Assembly (NCBI RefSeq): GCF_023074055.1
Contig: NZ_JADPKR010000082.1
Location: 186,001 to 250,000 of the forward strand
DNA length: 64,000 bases
Source: Bradyrhizobium sp. 141
GTDB taxonomy: Bacteria; Pseudomonadota; Alphaproteobacteria; Rhizobiales; Xanthobacteraceae
Direction: 5' to 3'
Part shown: piece by piece, positions 8,432 to 16,816 of the stretch
How the letters are laid out: every line of letters starts with the position of its first letter
Numbering within the stretch: the first letter of the stretch is position 1
Notes under the pieces: model-generated
Seen by the model: the letters and a program-made list of their open reading frames with translations, nothing else
Database searches by the model: none
What the model was told of the DNA's origin: nothing
Position numbers and translations under genes: made by a program

Positions 8432-9631
8432 ATGTTGGCGAAATGGAAGAGTCTTGCGGCTCTGGCTTTGCTTTTGAGCAGTCCGGCGCTCGCAGCTGAC
8501 GAGCCCGGAGTTACCGCGACCGAAATCAAGATCGGCGGGGTGTTTCCGTTCAGCGGACCGGCGTCATCGATTGGTCTCGTAGGCAAGGGCCTTATCGCCT
8601 ACATTCAATCGATAAATGACCGCGGCGGCATCAACGGCCGCAAGATCAACTACATCGCCTATGACGACGCCTACAGCCCTCCTAAAGCGGTGGAGCACGT
8701 CCGCAAGCTCGTCGAGAGCGATGAAGTGGCGTTCATGTTCGGCCAGCTCGGCACGCCCGGCCTTTCGGCCACGGCAAAGTACCTGAGGGCGAAGGGGGTG
8801 CCCAGCATCGCCATCATCAGCGGCTCGTCCAAGTTCACTGACGTCGCCAGCTACCCGCTGACGACGACCGGCCTTGTCAGCTACGACACCGAAGGAAAAA
8901 TCTACGCCAAGTATCTGACCAAGACGCTGCCGAACGCCAAATACGCGATCCTCTATCAGAACGACGATCTCGGCAAAGATTACGTCAATGCCTTCAAGGC
9001 CTTTCTGGGCAAGGACTACGATCGAAAGGTCGTCAGCGCGTCCTATGAGGTCACGGAGCCGACCGTCGATTCGCAGATCACAACTCTGAAAAGCTCCGGT
9101 GCCGACGCCCTGATGATCGCGGGAACGCCGAAATTCGCCGCGCAGGCGATCCGCCAAGCTTCTGTGATCGGCTGGAAAGCAACTGTGATCATCAACTTTC
9201 CGTCCGGTTCTGTCGGCGGCACGCTCGCGCCGGCTGGCCTCGACAAATCAGTCGGCGTGATCGTCGGGACGACCAACAAGGATGTCGTGGATCCGAGTTG
9301 GAAAGACGATCCCCCCGTGCAGGCATATCGGGCGTTTCTCGACAAGTACCTGCCCGGCGTCGATATCACCAACGGCAGCTATCTCACCGGCTACCAGCAA
9401 GGCATCCTGCTCGAGCAGATCCTGCAGCAATGCGGCAATGATCTGTCCCGCAAGAACGTTCTGGCGCAGGCCAAGAACCTCAGGGACTTCATCGTCCCGA
9501 CCGCGCTGCCGGGCATCAAGGTGAACACCAGCGAGTCCGAGAACATGATCTGGACGCAGATGCGGCTGCAGCGGTGGACCGGCTCGACCTGGGAAGCCTT
9601 CAGCGAGGTGTTGGACGCCAAGTCCGAATGA
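8432..9631 (+). CDS. LivK-type ABC transporter substrate-binding protein
   Basis: 399-residue periplasmic binding protein of the branched-chain-amino-acid/aromatic-acid type (Peripla_BP_6). Signal peptide MLAKWKSLAALALLLSSPALA, then the family start GVTATEIKIGGVFPFSGPAS. ATG 8432 is chosen for the GGGAGA box and the signal peptide. No permease or ATPase gene is near, so it must use a shared Liv transporter or act as a sensor. Relatives often bind aromatic or aliphatic carboxylates. The gene shares a promoter/operator with the following CoA ligase, which implies that its ligand is the acid that ligase activates (inference). Confidence 0.9.
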   Translation: MLAKWKSLAALALLLSSPALAADEPGVTATEIKIGGVFPFSGPASSIGLVGKGLIAYIQSINDRGGINGRKINYIAYDDAYSPPKAVEHVRKLVESDEVAFMFGQLGTPGLSATAKYLRAKGVPSIAIISGSSKFTDVASYPLTTTGLVSYDTEGKIYAKYLTKTLPNAKYAILYQNDDLGKDYVNAFKAFLGKDYDRKVVSASYEVTEPTVDSQITTLKSSGADALMIAGTPKFAAQAIRQASVIGWKATVIINFPSGSVGGTLAPAGLDKSVGVIVGTTNKDVVDPSWKDDPPVQAYRAFLDKYLPGVDITNGSYLTGYQQGILLEQILQQCGNDLSRKNVLAQAKNLRDFIVPTALPGIKVNTSESENMIWTQMRLQRWTGSTWEAFSEVLDAKSE

Positions 9632-9764
9632 ATTCGCGACAACCAGAGCAGCGGACGCGGCGTGAGCTGCGTCCGAGCTTGCTTTGCGCCGGCAGGCCGC
9701 CGGCGGGCACCACAGGAATGCACCGCGTGCGGTCGCCTTTCAGCAATTCGGGAGATCATTTTCG

Positions 9765-11567
9765 ATGTCGACGACGGCACTGACGTTTGCACCACGTGAG
9801 GTTTCCATCGAGCGTCGAGCGGATGGCACGCTTATCTTGAACTCGCCGCTTGAGTGGGAGCCGTGCGACTGGCGCATCACCGATTTTCTTCCACGCTGGG
9901 CCGATGCCGTTCCGGATCGGGTTTTCCTGGCGCAGCGCAATGCGAAGGGAGGATGGGACGAGATCACCTATGGTGATGCATGGTCGCAGGTCCAGGCGGC
10001 CGGCCAAAGCCTGATCGACATGGGCGCGAAGCCGGCCGACAAGCTTGCGGTCCTGTCCGGAAACTCCATCGAGAACGCGGTGATCTCGTTTGCGGCGATG
10101 TCGATCGGGGTCGTTCTGGCGCCGATATCGCCAAACTACACGCTGATGCCGGGGGGCCTCGCACGCCTCAAGGACATCGCGGAAGTGCTGCGCCCGAGTT
10201 TCGTGTTCGTCCAAAGCGGCCGCGACTTTTCTGCTGCCCGCGCCATTCCTGAATTGGCAGCCGCGACCTGGATAAGCGTTGATGGGGCGCCGGAGACGGT
10301 GCCTTTCCATACCCTGACCGCCCGAACCGGGAGCGACGGATTCGAGCGCGCCTCGCGTGAGGTGCCTTGCGACGCCGTCGCGAAGATCCTCTTCACCTCC
10401 GGTTCGACCGGCTTTCCCAAAGGAGTGCTCAACACCCACCGGATGATGGCAAGCTCCCTGCAAATGGGGAGCCTGCTCGTGTCACCTCCGGCTGCGCCGG
10501 TGCAGGTTGAATGGCTGCCCTGGCATCATACGATGGGCAGCAATGTCATCCTTCACAGCATCCTCAAGAATGGCGGAACGCTCTATATCGACGATGGCCG
10601 GCCGCTGCCGCAGCTGTTTCACAAGACGATTGCCAATCTCAGGGAGATTTCACCGACCGCGATGTTCAATGTACCCGCCGGCTACAATCTCTTATGCGAC
10701 GCGATCGAGAAAGACCCCGACCTCGGCGCCGCCGTGTTCAAGCGGATGGATCGTTTGAGCTACGCCGGAGCTGCAATTTCGCAAGGCACGCTTGAAAAAC
10801 TGTACCGGTTGACATCGTCGATCACGGGACGGTCAATTCCGGTGATGTCAGGCTACGGCACGACCGAAACCGCCCCGACGATCAGTACGACCCACTGGGC
10901 AACGGATCAGCCGGGGGAGATTGGTCTTCCCGCGCCGGGACTTCGGCTCAAGCTGATTCCCGTTACCGATACTTACGAGGTCAGGGTCAAGGGACCCAAC
11001 GTCACCCCTGGTTACCTCGGCCAACCGGAGTTGACGGAAAAGGCTTTCGATGAAGAGGGTTTCTACCGTATCGGCGATACCGTCTCGTTTCTGGATCCGC
11101 AGAAGCCGGAGCGGGGTCTTCGCTTTACCGGGAGAATTTCCGAGAACTTCAAGCTCGCAAACGGCACCTGGGTCTCGATTGGCAATATGCGCGCGGCAAT
11201 CCTGGCCGCGACCCGCGGCGTCTTGCTCGACATCGTCGTTGCGGGCGAAAATCGCGAGGCGTGCGCGCTGCTCTGCTGGCTGAATCCGACCGAGGCGGCA
11301 CGAATTTCGAACGGCCAAGCCGCCGATTTGACCTGCGATCCTCTCGTGATTCAATTTCTGAAGGATCGTTTTCGGGAATATAACGAGACCGTCGGGAGCA
11401 GCGAGAGAATCTGTTCCTTCTCTCTGCTGAAGGATCCGCCATCAATGGCCGCAGGAGAAATCACCGACAAGGCCTACGTCAACCAACGTGCCGTGCTGAA
11501 GGTTCGCTCCGAACAGGTTGAGCGTCTCTACGCCAACGAACCGAACCCCGATGTGGTCTTGGTGTAA
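9765..11567 (+). CDS. Feruloyl-CoA-synthetase-like acid:CoA ligase
   Basis: 600-residue ANL-superfamily enzyme that would adenylate a carboxylic acid and transfer it to CoA. The P-loop-like motif ILFTSGSTGFPKGV lies near residue 210, GYGTTETAP near 365, and the C-terminal GEITDKAYVNQRAVL contains the lysine of the adenylation half-reaction. Length and this C-terminal signature are those of the feruloyl-CoA synthase subgroup rather than of fatty-acid ligases. ATG 9765 follows GGGAG. No enoyl-CoA hydratase/aldolase or vanillin dehydrogenase is adjacent, so ferulate itself is doubtful as the substrate. Co-transcribed with the binding protein. Confidence 0.85.
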   Translation: MSTTALTFAPREVSIERRADGTLILNSPLEWEPCDWRITDFLPRWADAVPDRVFLAQRNAKGGWDEITYGDAWSQVQAAGQSLIDMGAKPADKLAVLSGNSIENAVISFAAMSIGVVLAPISPNYTLMPGGLARLKDIAEVLRPSFVFVQSGRDFSAARAIPELAAATWISVDGAPETVPFHTLTARTGSDGFERASREVPCDAVAKILFTSGSTGFPKGVLNTHRMMASSLQMGSLLVSPPAAPVQVEWLPWHHTMGSNVILHSILKNGGTLYIDDGRPLPQLFHKTIANLREISPTAMFNVPAGYNLLCDAIEKDPDLGAAVFKRMDRLSYAGAAISQGTLEKLYRLTSSITGRSIPVMSGYGTTETAPTISTTHWATDQPGEIGLPAPGLRLKLIPVTDTYEVRVKGPNVTPGYLGQPELTEKAFDEEGFYRIGDTVSFLDPQKPERGLRFTGRISENFKLANGTWVSIGNMRAAILAATRGVLLDIVVAGENREACALLCWLNPTEAARISNGQAADLTCDPLVIQFLKDRFREYNETVGSSERICSFSLLKDPPSMAAGEITDKAYVNQRAVLKVRSEQVERLYANEPNPDVVLV

Positions 11568-11609
11568 GAGCGGATTCAGCGTTGCCGCAGCATGGTGCGC
11601 GCTGCCGTC

Positions 11610-12122
11610 TCAAGCGGCGCGTGAGCGCGTCTTTGTCTTCCGGACCTCCGGCGCGCTTTTCTCCGGGAGGCCGCGGGCGCCCGGCCCCGGGTGAGTATGA
11701 ACCTCCTTGGCCGACAGCGGTTCGCCGCATTCGGAGCACACGATGACCGGATCGAAGTCCTTTCCGCATTTGCGATGCTGGTGCAGCAAGGGGCGGCCGC
11801 GCTCGTCGACCATATGAGTATCACCCCAATGCACGATCGCCATCATGATCGGATAGAGGTCGAGGCCTTTCTGGGTCAGGATATATTCGTGGCGCTTGGG
11901 CGATTCCTGATAGGGAATGCGGCGCAAGATGCCCTGACGAACCAGTTTTTTCAGCCGCTCGGCCAGCAAGTGCCGTGTGATTCCCAGCGCCGACTGAAAT
12001 CCCTCGAAGCGGCGCGTGCGCAGGAAGCACTCGCGCAGGATCAGAAGCGTCCAGCGATCGCCGATCACGCCGATGGTTCGGGCCATCGAACACGGCTCTT
12101 CCTCGAGTTCTTTCCACTTCAT
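11610..12122 (-). CDS. HxlR-family transcriptional regulator
   Basis: 170-residue winged-helix regulator. The HxlR signature is CSMARTIGVIGDRWTLLILRECFLR... with Cys11 at the position used for redox or electrophile sensing in YodB/HypR-type members. The recognition part is FEGFQSALGITRHLLAERLKKLVRQG. The C-terminus adds CG-x8-CSEC (Cys119, Cys129, Cys132), a possible zinc knuckle not present in minimal family members. ATG 12122 has GGAG five bases upstream; the longer ATG 12191 has none. The gene sits among four promoters sharing one dyad and is the only regulator there, so it is the likely binder. Confidence 0.88.
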   Translation of the reverse strand: MKWKELEEEPCSMARTIGVIGDRWTLLILRECFLRTRRFEGFQSALGITRHLLAERLKKLVRQGILRRIPYQESPKRHEYILTQKGLDLYPIMMAIVHWGDTHMVDERGRPLLHQHRKCGKDFDPVIVCSECGEPLSAKEVHTHPGPGARGLPEKSAPEVRKTKTRSRAA

Positions 12123-12258
12123 CCACACACTCCAGTCGTGTCGGCATGGGCCGCTCCGAATCTTCGCGGAGGCCGGCGCGGTCCGTTCCATTCTAGATAG
12201 GTACTAAATTCCAAACAATCCCCTCCAGGCGGGGGAAACCAGCAGATTGCGGTCACAT

Positions 12259-12287
12259 TTGACAGTTCTATTTTAGAACTATAAGGT
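12259..12287 (+). promoter_or_regulatory. Promoter with AGTTCT-N5-AGAACT operator in the spacer
   Basis: Consensus -35 TTGACA at 12259-12264, dyad with perfect 6-bp arms at 12264-12280, and TAAGGT at 12282-12287 (17-bp spacing) as a possible -10. It precedes the isomerase-like/CoA transferase operon and lies 140 bp from the hxlR start, so it could also affect that gene. Confidence 0.8.
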
Positions 12288-12351
12288 ATGCGAAATGAGG
12301 CTGGCGAGTGGATCGCCAGTGCCTGCCATGCGATCTCCGGGAGAAGCTGCG

Positions 12352-12984
12352 ATGACCTTGAAAGTTGAATTCCAGTTCGATTTCGGTAGTCCGAACGCCT
12401 ATCTGGCGGAAGCGGCCATTCCGGGCATTGAGCAGCGGACCGGCGTTAAATTCGCGTACGTCCCGGTTCTGCTCGGTGGCATTTACAAGGCGACCGGCAA
12501 CATGTCGCCGTTCGAATCGCTTCGCGGAATCAAGAACAAGCCGGAATATCAGGCGCTGGAGACCCAGCGGTTTATCCGACGCCACAACATCACGAAATTT
12601 CGCCAGAATCCCTTCTTTCCAGTCAACACTCTGATGCTGATGCGCGGCGCTGTCGCCGCCCAGTTCGAAGGCGTGTTCGAGCCTTATTTTCGCGCCGCCT
12701 ATCATCATATGTGGGAAGAGCCGAAGAAAATGGACGATCTCGAAATCTTCCGCAGCGCGTTTGTTTCCTCGGGCCTCGATATCGATCGGCTGATGGCGCG
12801 TGCACAGCAGGATGACGTCAAGAAGCGGCTGATTGATCTGACCACCGACGCAGTCAACCGAGGAGCATTCGGCTCTCCGACCTTTTTCGTTGGAAAGGAA
12901 ATGTTCTTCGGCAAGGACCAGATCCGCGACGTCGAGGAGTCCATCGTCGAGCAAACCAGACAACCTGTTCCCAAGAGGGCCTGA
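12352..12984 (+). CDS. 2-hydroxychromene-2-carboxylate isomerase-like (DsbA/GST-kappa fold) protein
   Basis: 210-residue thioredoxin-fold protein of the HCCA isomerase / kappa GST family. In characterised members glutathione is a cofactor for cis-trans isomerisation of an aromatic side chain. The N-terminus FQFDFGSPNAYLA carries the catalytic-position Ser13. The C-terminus has the family hallmark AFGSPTFFVGKEMFFGKDQ. ATG 12352 follows GGGAGA. It begins an operon with a CoA transferase and is under the shared dyad. With a GST 2 kb away, it suggests a glutathione-dependent step in the pathway. The substrate is unknown. Confidence 0.85.
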   Translation: MTLKVEFQFDFGSPNAYLAEAAIPGIEQRTGVKFAYVPVLLGGIYKATGNMSPFESLRGIKNKPEYQALETQRFIRRHNITKFRQNPFFPVNTLMLMRGAVAAQFEGVFEPYFRAAYHHMWEEPKKMDDLEIFRSAFVSSGLDIDRLMARAQQDDVKKRLIDLTTDAVNRGAFGSPTFFVGKEMFFGKDQIRDVEESIVEQTRQPVPKRA

Positions 12985-13060
12985 CGGCGCCGACTGTCCG
13001 GGTCGAGTGGCGAAAGCCATTCTCGGACCCAAAACAAACGTAAAATTCAGGGAGAGTCCT

Positions 13061-14260
13061 ATGCCCGGTCCACTTCACGGCGTTCGCGTGCTCGATTTGA
13101 CCGGCGTGGTGTCGGGCCCGTTTGCGACCATGTTTCTGGCGGATCAGGGCGCCGACGTGCTGAAGATCGAGCCGATCGGCGGCGACATTACCCGCCGCAG
13201 CCGTGCCACCATCGACAAGGAGGGCGAGTTCTCCGCGCTGTTCATCTCCTCGAACCGCGGCAAGCGCTCGCTGTCGCTCGACGTCAAGAGTGCGTCCGGG
13301 CGCGAGGTGCTCACCCGGTTGGTCGCGCAGGCCGATGTCCTGGTGCAGAATTTCCGGCCAGGTACCATGGAACGTCTGGGTCTTGGCGTTCAGGAATTGC
13401 GCCAGCGCCATCCGCGCCTGATCTACGTCTCGATCAGCGGGGTCGGCGATACCGGTCCGTATGTCAAGAAGCGCGTCTATGATCCGATCGTTCAGGGTCT
13501 CTCCGGCTTCGCCGATATTCAGTCGCAGCCGGTGACGAACCGGCCCCAGATGATCCGCACCATCGTCTGTGACAAGACCACCGCGGTGTTCACCGCGCAG
13601 GCGGTGGCGGCAGCGCTCTATGCGCGCGAGAAGACGGGGCAGGGCGACCACATCCAGGTGGCGATGCTGGATGCGATGATCTCCTATCTCTGGCCGGAAG
13701 GCATGATGCAGTACACCGTGGTCGGCGCCGAGGCGGCCGCGGCCGATCCAAATGATCGGCCGGATCTCGTGTTCAAGACGAGCGACGGCTACATCACCGC
13801 GGGCACCATTTCCGATTCCGAATGGCAGGGTTTTTGCCGCGCTTGCGGCGATCCCGAGCTCGCCGAGGATCCTCGCTTCGCGACGCCAGCGGCGCGTTCG
13901 GTCAATGCCACCGCGCGGATCAACAAGATGGCGGATTACATCAGCCAGCATACGACAGCCGAGTGGCTGGAGCGCCTGGACGCCGCGGATGTGCCTTGCG
14001 CGCCGATCCTGCGCCGCGGTGAAATCATTCACAATGAACAGGTCGTCGCGCGCGGCATCATCGCCGAATTCGATCAGCCGAAGGTCGGCCGGGTGCGGCA
14101 GCCGAAGCCGGCGGCCCGCTTCGAGGTCAACCAGGCCGAGATCGGCGGGCCGGCTCCCCGGGTCGGCGAGCACTCGCGCGAGGTGCTGCGCGATCTCGGG
14201 TATGACGACCGCGCCATCGACAAGATGGTCGCGGAGCGCGCCCTGCGCGTGGCCGTCTAA
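13061..14260 (+). CDS. CaiB/BaiF-type (family III) CoA transferase
   Basis: 399-residue enzyme moving CoA between carboxylic acids. The N-terminus GVRVLDLTGVVSGPFATMFLADQGADVLKIE is the family signature; SSNRGKRSLSLDVKS follows. The catalytic aspartate of family III (Asp169 in formyl-CoA transferase) aligns with Asp171 in IVCDKTTAVFTAQ, just before GQGDHIQVAMLDAM. ATG 13061 has AGGGAGAG upstream. It is 76 bp behind the isomerase-like gene, in the same operon. It would provide a second route of CoA activation beside the ligase at 9765. Confidence 0.92.
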   Translation: MPGPLHGVRVLDLTGVVSGPFATMFLADQGADVLKIEPIGGDITRRSRATIDKEGEFSALFISSNRGKRSLSLDVKSASGREVLTRLVAQADVLVQNFRPGTMERLGLGVQELRQRHPRLIYVSISGVGDTGPYVKKRVYDPIVQGLSGFADIQSQPVTNRPQMIRTIVCDKTTAVFTAQAVAAALYAREKTGQGDHIQVAMLDAMISYLWPEGMMQYTVVGAEAAAADPNDRPDLVFKTSDGYITAGTISDSEWQGFCRACGDPELAEDPRFATPAARSVNATARINKMADYISQHTTAEWLERLDAADVPCAPILRRGEIIHNEQVVARGIIAEFDQPKVGRVRQPKPAARFEVNQAEIGGPAPRVGEHSREVLRDLGYDDRAIDKMVAERALRVAV

Positions 14261-14294
14261 GGCCGAGGCCTTGGTCCGGCGGCGATCGGCTCTT

Positions 14295-14972
14295 TCAGGC
14301 TTTTGCCGGCACCGCCGCAACGGGAGCTACCGCAGCATTTGCCGCGACCGCTTGCTGATAGGCCTCCCGCCGATGGATACGTTCGAGATAGGGCAGCGCA
14401 TTGTCGCAAATGCCGACGCCGTAAGCGATGGCCCAGTCGAGGCACGTTGTCAGGAGGATGTCCGCGCTACTGAAGCGCTCGCCCATGAGAAACGGCCGGC
14501 CATCAGCCAAGGCGACTTCGACGTGGCGCAACTGCCCGCGGAAATATTCCGCGGCTTGAGCGACGACCTCTGGCGCAACGCCATAGATATGTCCCAGCGC
14601 GTCCGCGCGGTGGCGGCGCATGACGTAAAGGCTGGTCGAATCGAGCTCGGCTACGACAAAGAAGCACCATTCGAGCCATGCGGCGTATTCGCGGGGAGCT
14701 TCAGGAATCAGCGAGCGTTCCGGCGTGGAATACATGCGCGATAGATAGGCGACGATCGCGGCGCTTTCCCCGATGCAGAAGTCGCCGTCCTGCAACAGCG
14801 GAATCTTCTGGCGGGGATTGAGCCTGGTGTATTCAGCGGTCTTGGTCTCGCCTGTCCGCGGCCCGATTGGCTTGACCTGGTAGGATAAGCCGAGTTCGTG
14901 CATCGCCCAGTGTGCACGGACGGTGCGGCTGGTGCCGGCGCCCCACAGCGTGAGATCGGGTGTCGCGCTCAT
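14295..14972 (-). CDS. Glutathione S-transferase
   Basis: 225-residue GST. Thioredoxin-like N-terminal domain: LTLWGAGTSRTVRAHWAMHELGLSY with candidate Ser17, then NPRQKIPLLQDGDFCIGESAAIVAYLSRMY, the glutathione gamma-glutamyl site ES. Helical C-terminal domain with FSSADILLTTCLDWA. ATG 14972 overlaps the stop of the SDR gene (ATGA), which argues for coupling and against the two GTG codons just upstream. Operon with that SDR. Probably conjugates or isomerises an intermediate of the regulon's pathway. Confidence 0.9.
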   Translation of the reverse strand: MSATPDLTLWGAGTSRTVRAHWAMHELGLSYQVKPIGPRTGETKTAEYTRLNPRQKIPLLQDGDFCIGESAAIVAYLSRMYSTPERSLIPEAPREYAAWLEWCFFVVAELDSTSLYVMRRHRADALGHIYGVAPEVVAQAAEYFRGQLRHVEVALADGRPFLMGERFSSADILLTTCLDWAIAYGVGICDNALPYLERIHRREAYQQAVAANAAVAPVAAVPAKA

Positions 14973-15715
14973 CACCACTTCTCCACCGACGGACGAAGAT
15001 CGAGTTCATGGGTCCAGCCGTCGCGGCTCTGCTGGTGAGCGAACCAATAGGCTTCCGCGATCGAGGAGGTCTTCGTCAGGCTGTCCGGTGGGATCTCGCT
15101 AGCCTCGATCCCCTTTGCCGCCTTCATGCGCTGGTGGATGGCCTCGCTATCGACGCCGGCGTCGATGATGAGATGGACGACATGGATATTCTTCGGTCCA
15201 AGCTCGCGCGCCATGGCCTGGGCCACGGCGCGAAGTGCGAATTTCGCCGAGGAAAACGCGGCAAACCCCTGGCCGCCACGAATGCTCGCAGTCGCGCCGG
15301 TAAAGAAAATGGTGCCGCGCCCGCGCGGCAGCATGACGCGTGCGGCTTCGCGGCCCACGAGGAATCCGGCGTAGCAGGCCAGCTCCCAGGCCTTGAAGAA
15401 CAGCTTTTCCGTGGTGTCCAAAAGGGGCTTGTTGACGTTCGAGCCGGCATTGAAAAGGCAGACCTCGATCGGTCCGATATTGCTTTCGACGTCGGAAAAG
15501 AGCTTCTGGACCTCGGCCTCCTGGCGCGCATCGACGCTGAATGCGTGGATGCGATGGCCGGCGGCGGTCAGTTCATCCACCAGCCCTTGCGACTTGGCGG
15601 CGTCGCGCCGGCAGATGCAAACCGTATAGCCGCCCTCGGCAAAACGCCGCGCGACGGCAGCGCCGATCGCATCACCTGCGCCCACCAGGATCGCCACGCC
15701 GCGGCTCTCGCCCAT
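14972..15715 (-). CDS. Atypical SDR lacking the catalytic tyrosine (copy 1)
   Basis: 247-residue Rossmann protein related to classical SDRs. The cofactor motif reads VGAGDAIGAAVARRFAEGG instead of TGxxxGxG. The active site reads GFAAFSSAKFALRA, so Phe replaces the catalytic Tyr while the Lys is kept. From memory this matches the SDR_c10 subgroup, which is defined by this substitution. ATG 15715 follows GGGAGGAAAG. A divergent paralogue starts at 16065. Transcribed with the GST under the operator at 15732-15748. Whether it is an oxidoreductase at all is open. Confidence 0.88.
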   Translation of the reverse strand: MGESRGVAILVGAGDAIGAAVARRFAEGGYTVCICRRDAAKSQGLVDELTAAGHRIHAFSVDARQEAEVQKLFSDVESNIGPIEVCLFNAGSNVNKPLLDTTEKLFFKAWELACYAGFLVGREAARVMLPRGRGTIFFTGATASIRGGQGFAAFSSAKFALRAVAQAMARELGPKNIHVVHLIIDAGVDSEAIHQRMKAAKGIEASEIPPDSLTKTSSIAEAYWFAHQQSRDGWTHELDLRPSVEKW

Positions 15716-15731
15716 GCTCTTTCCTCCCGTG

Positions 15732-15748
15732 CGTTCTTATTTGGAACG
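15732..15748 (-). promoter_or_regulatory. GTTCC/AGAAC-type operator before the SDR-GST operon
   Basis: Plus-strand sequence CGTTCTTATTTGGAACG: the same dyad with one mismatched arm base. It lies 17-33 bp before the SDR start codon. On the minus strand a weak promoter TTTACA (15779-15774) with TACCAA at 17-bp spacing would start transcription inside this dyad, so it would act at the start site rather than in the spacer. Confidence 0.6.
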
Positions 15749-15844
15749 TATTGGTAATTGTTCTCCACGGCGTTGTAAAGAATACTCGAAATGACAGCTA
15801 CCCTTCCTCTTCTCCGTGTCATGGCGGGGGTAGCAAATTAGCAA

Positions 15845-15873
15845 TTGACGAGTTCTAAAAAAGAACGTTAGAT
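15845..15873 (+). promoter_or_regulatory. Promoter with AGTTCT-N5-AGAAC operator in the spacer
   Basis: TTGACG at 15845-15850, a 17-bp spacer (15851-15867) made up by the dyad AGTTCTAAAAAAGAACG, then TTAGAT at 15868-15873. The leader to the SDR start at 16065 is nearly 190 nt. Bases 15874-16064 contain no gene I can support. Confidence 0.78.
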
Positions 15874-16064
15874 CGGATTCATGAATGCGCTGCGGCAAAG
15901 GACATGCGCTCTTCACCCGGGAGGTTGGCAGTGGCGACCCTTTCAAGCGCAACCGATATCGCAGGCAGCCGCATGCTCATGCGCCGGCGAATGCCGCATT
16001 GGGCTAGGCGCTCCGGCGTCGGCGGAATAGCTTTAACAGATCCAACCTAACCGGGAGACGAGCC

Positions 16065-16802
16065 TTGCAAAAGAGAAACGCAACCGTCGCGGTGATCGGC
16101 GCCGGCGATTATATCGGCGGCGAGATTGCCAAGAAGTTTGCCTCCGAGGGCTTCACGGTGTTTGCCGGGCGCCGCAACGGCGCCAAGCTCGAGCCGCTCG
16201 TCAAGGATATCGAGGCGGCCGGGGGCGAAATTCACGCGCGTTCGCTCGATGCGCGCAAGGAGGAGGAGATCATCTCCTTCCTGGGAGACGCCGACAAGCA
16301 TGCGCCGCTCGAAGTCTGCATCTTTAACATCGGCGCCAACGTGAACTTTCCCATCCTCGACACGACTGAACGCGTCTTCCGCAAGGTCTGGGAAATGGCC
16401 TGTTATTCCGGCTTTCTTGCCGGCCGCGAAGCCGCGCGGCTGATGCTGCCTCGTGGCAAGGGCAATATCTTCTTCACCGGCGCAACGGCGAGCCTGCGCG
16501 GCGGAGCAGGTTATGCAGCCTTCGCCAGTGCCAAGTTCGGTTTGCGGGCTGTTGCGCAGGCGACCGCGCGCGAGTTGGGGCCGAAGAACATTCACGTTGC
16601 GCATCTCATCATCGACTCCGGGGTCGACACAGAATGGGTACGCCAGCGGCGGATCGAGGCGCTCGGCCCGAACGCGCTCGACGATCCTGACCTGCTGATG
16701 CCGCCGTCGTCGGTCGCAGAATCCTATTGGCTGCTGTACCAGCAGCCGCGGAGCGCCTGGACCTTCGAGCTCGAGATCCGCCCCTTCGGCGAGAAGTGGT
16801 AG
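16065..16802 (+). CDS. Atypical SDR lacking the catalytic tyrosine (copy 2)
   Basis: 245-residue paralogue of the divergent SDR. It has VIGAGDYIGGEIAKKF as a degenerate cofactor motif and GYAAFASAKFGLRA, again Phe for the catalytic Tyr with Lys kept; GNIFFTGATAS stands where the catalytic Ser strand would be. The start is TTG 16065: CGGGAGA precedes it at good spacing and no ATG/GTG gives a better N-terminus. It heads the operon with the acyl-CoA dehydrogenases. Both copies end in a shared -EKW C-terminus. Confidence 0.87.
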   Translation: MQKRNATVAVIGAGDYIGGEIAKKFASEGFTVFAGRRNGAKLEPLVKDIEAAGGEIHARSLDARKEEEIISFLGDADKHAPLEVCIFNIGANVNFPILDTTERVFRKVWEMACYSGFLAGREAARLMLPRGKGNIFFTGATASLRGGAGYAAFASAKFGLRAVAQATARELGPKNIHVAHLIIDSGVDTEWVRQRRIEALGPNALDDPDLLMPPSSVAESYWLLYQQPRSAWTFELEIRPFGEKW

Positions 16803-16816
16803 CGGAGCCTATTGCG

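Noticed and set aside
12123..12191. Longer start for the HxlR regulator at 12191
   Set aside because: No ribosome binding site before that ATG, and the added residues are not family sequence. ATG 12122 has GGAG at good spacing.
12190..12215. Fifth copy of the GTTCT-N5-AGAAC dyad at the hxlR start (GGTACTAAATTCCAAAC)
   Set aside because: Only one half resembles the motif and the other arm has several mismatches. Not counted as a site.
12854..14320. 488-codon minus-strand frame across the CoA transferase
   Set aside because: Antisense of a well-conserved family III CoA transferase; no family motif and no ribosome binding site.
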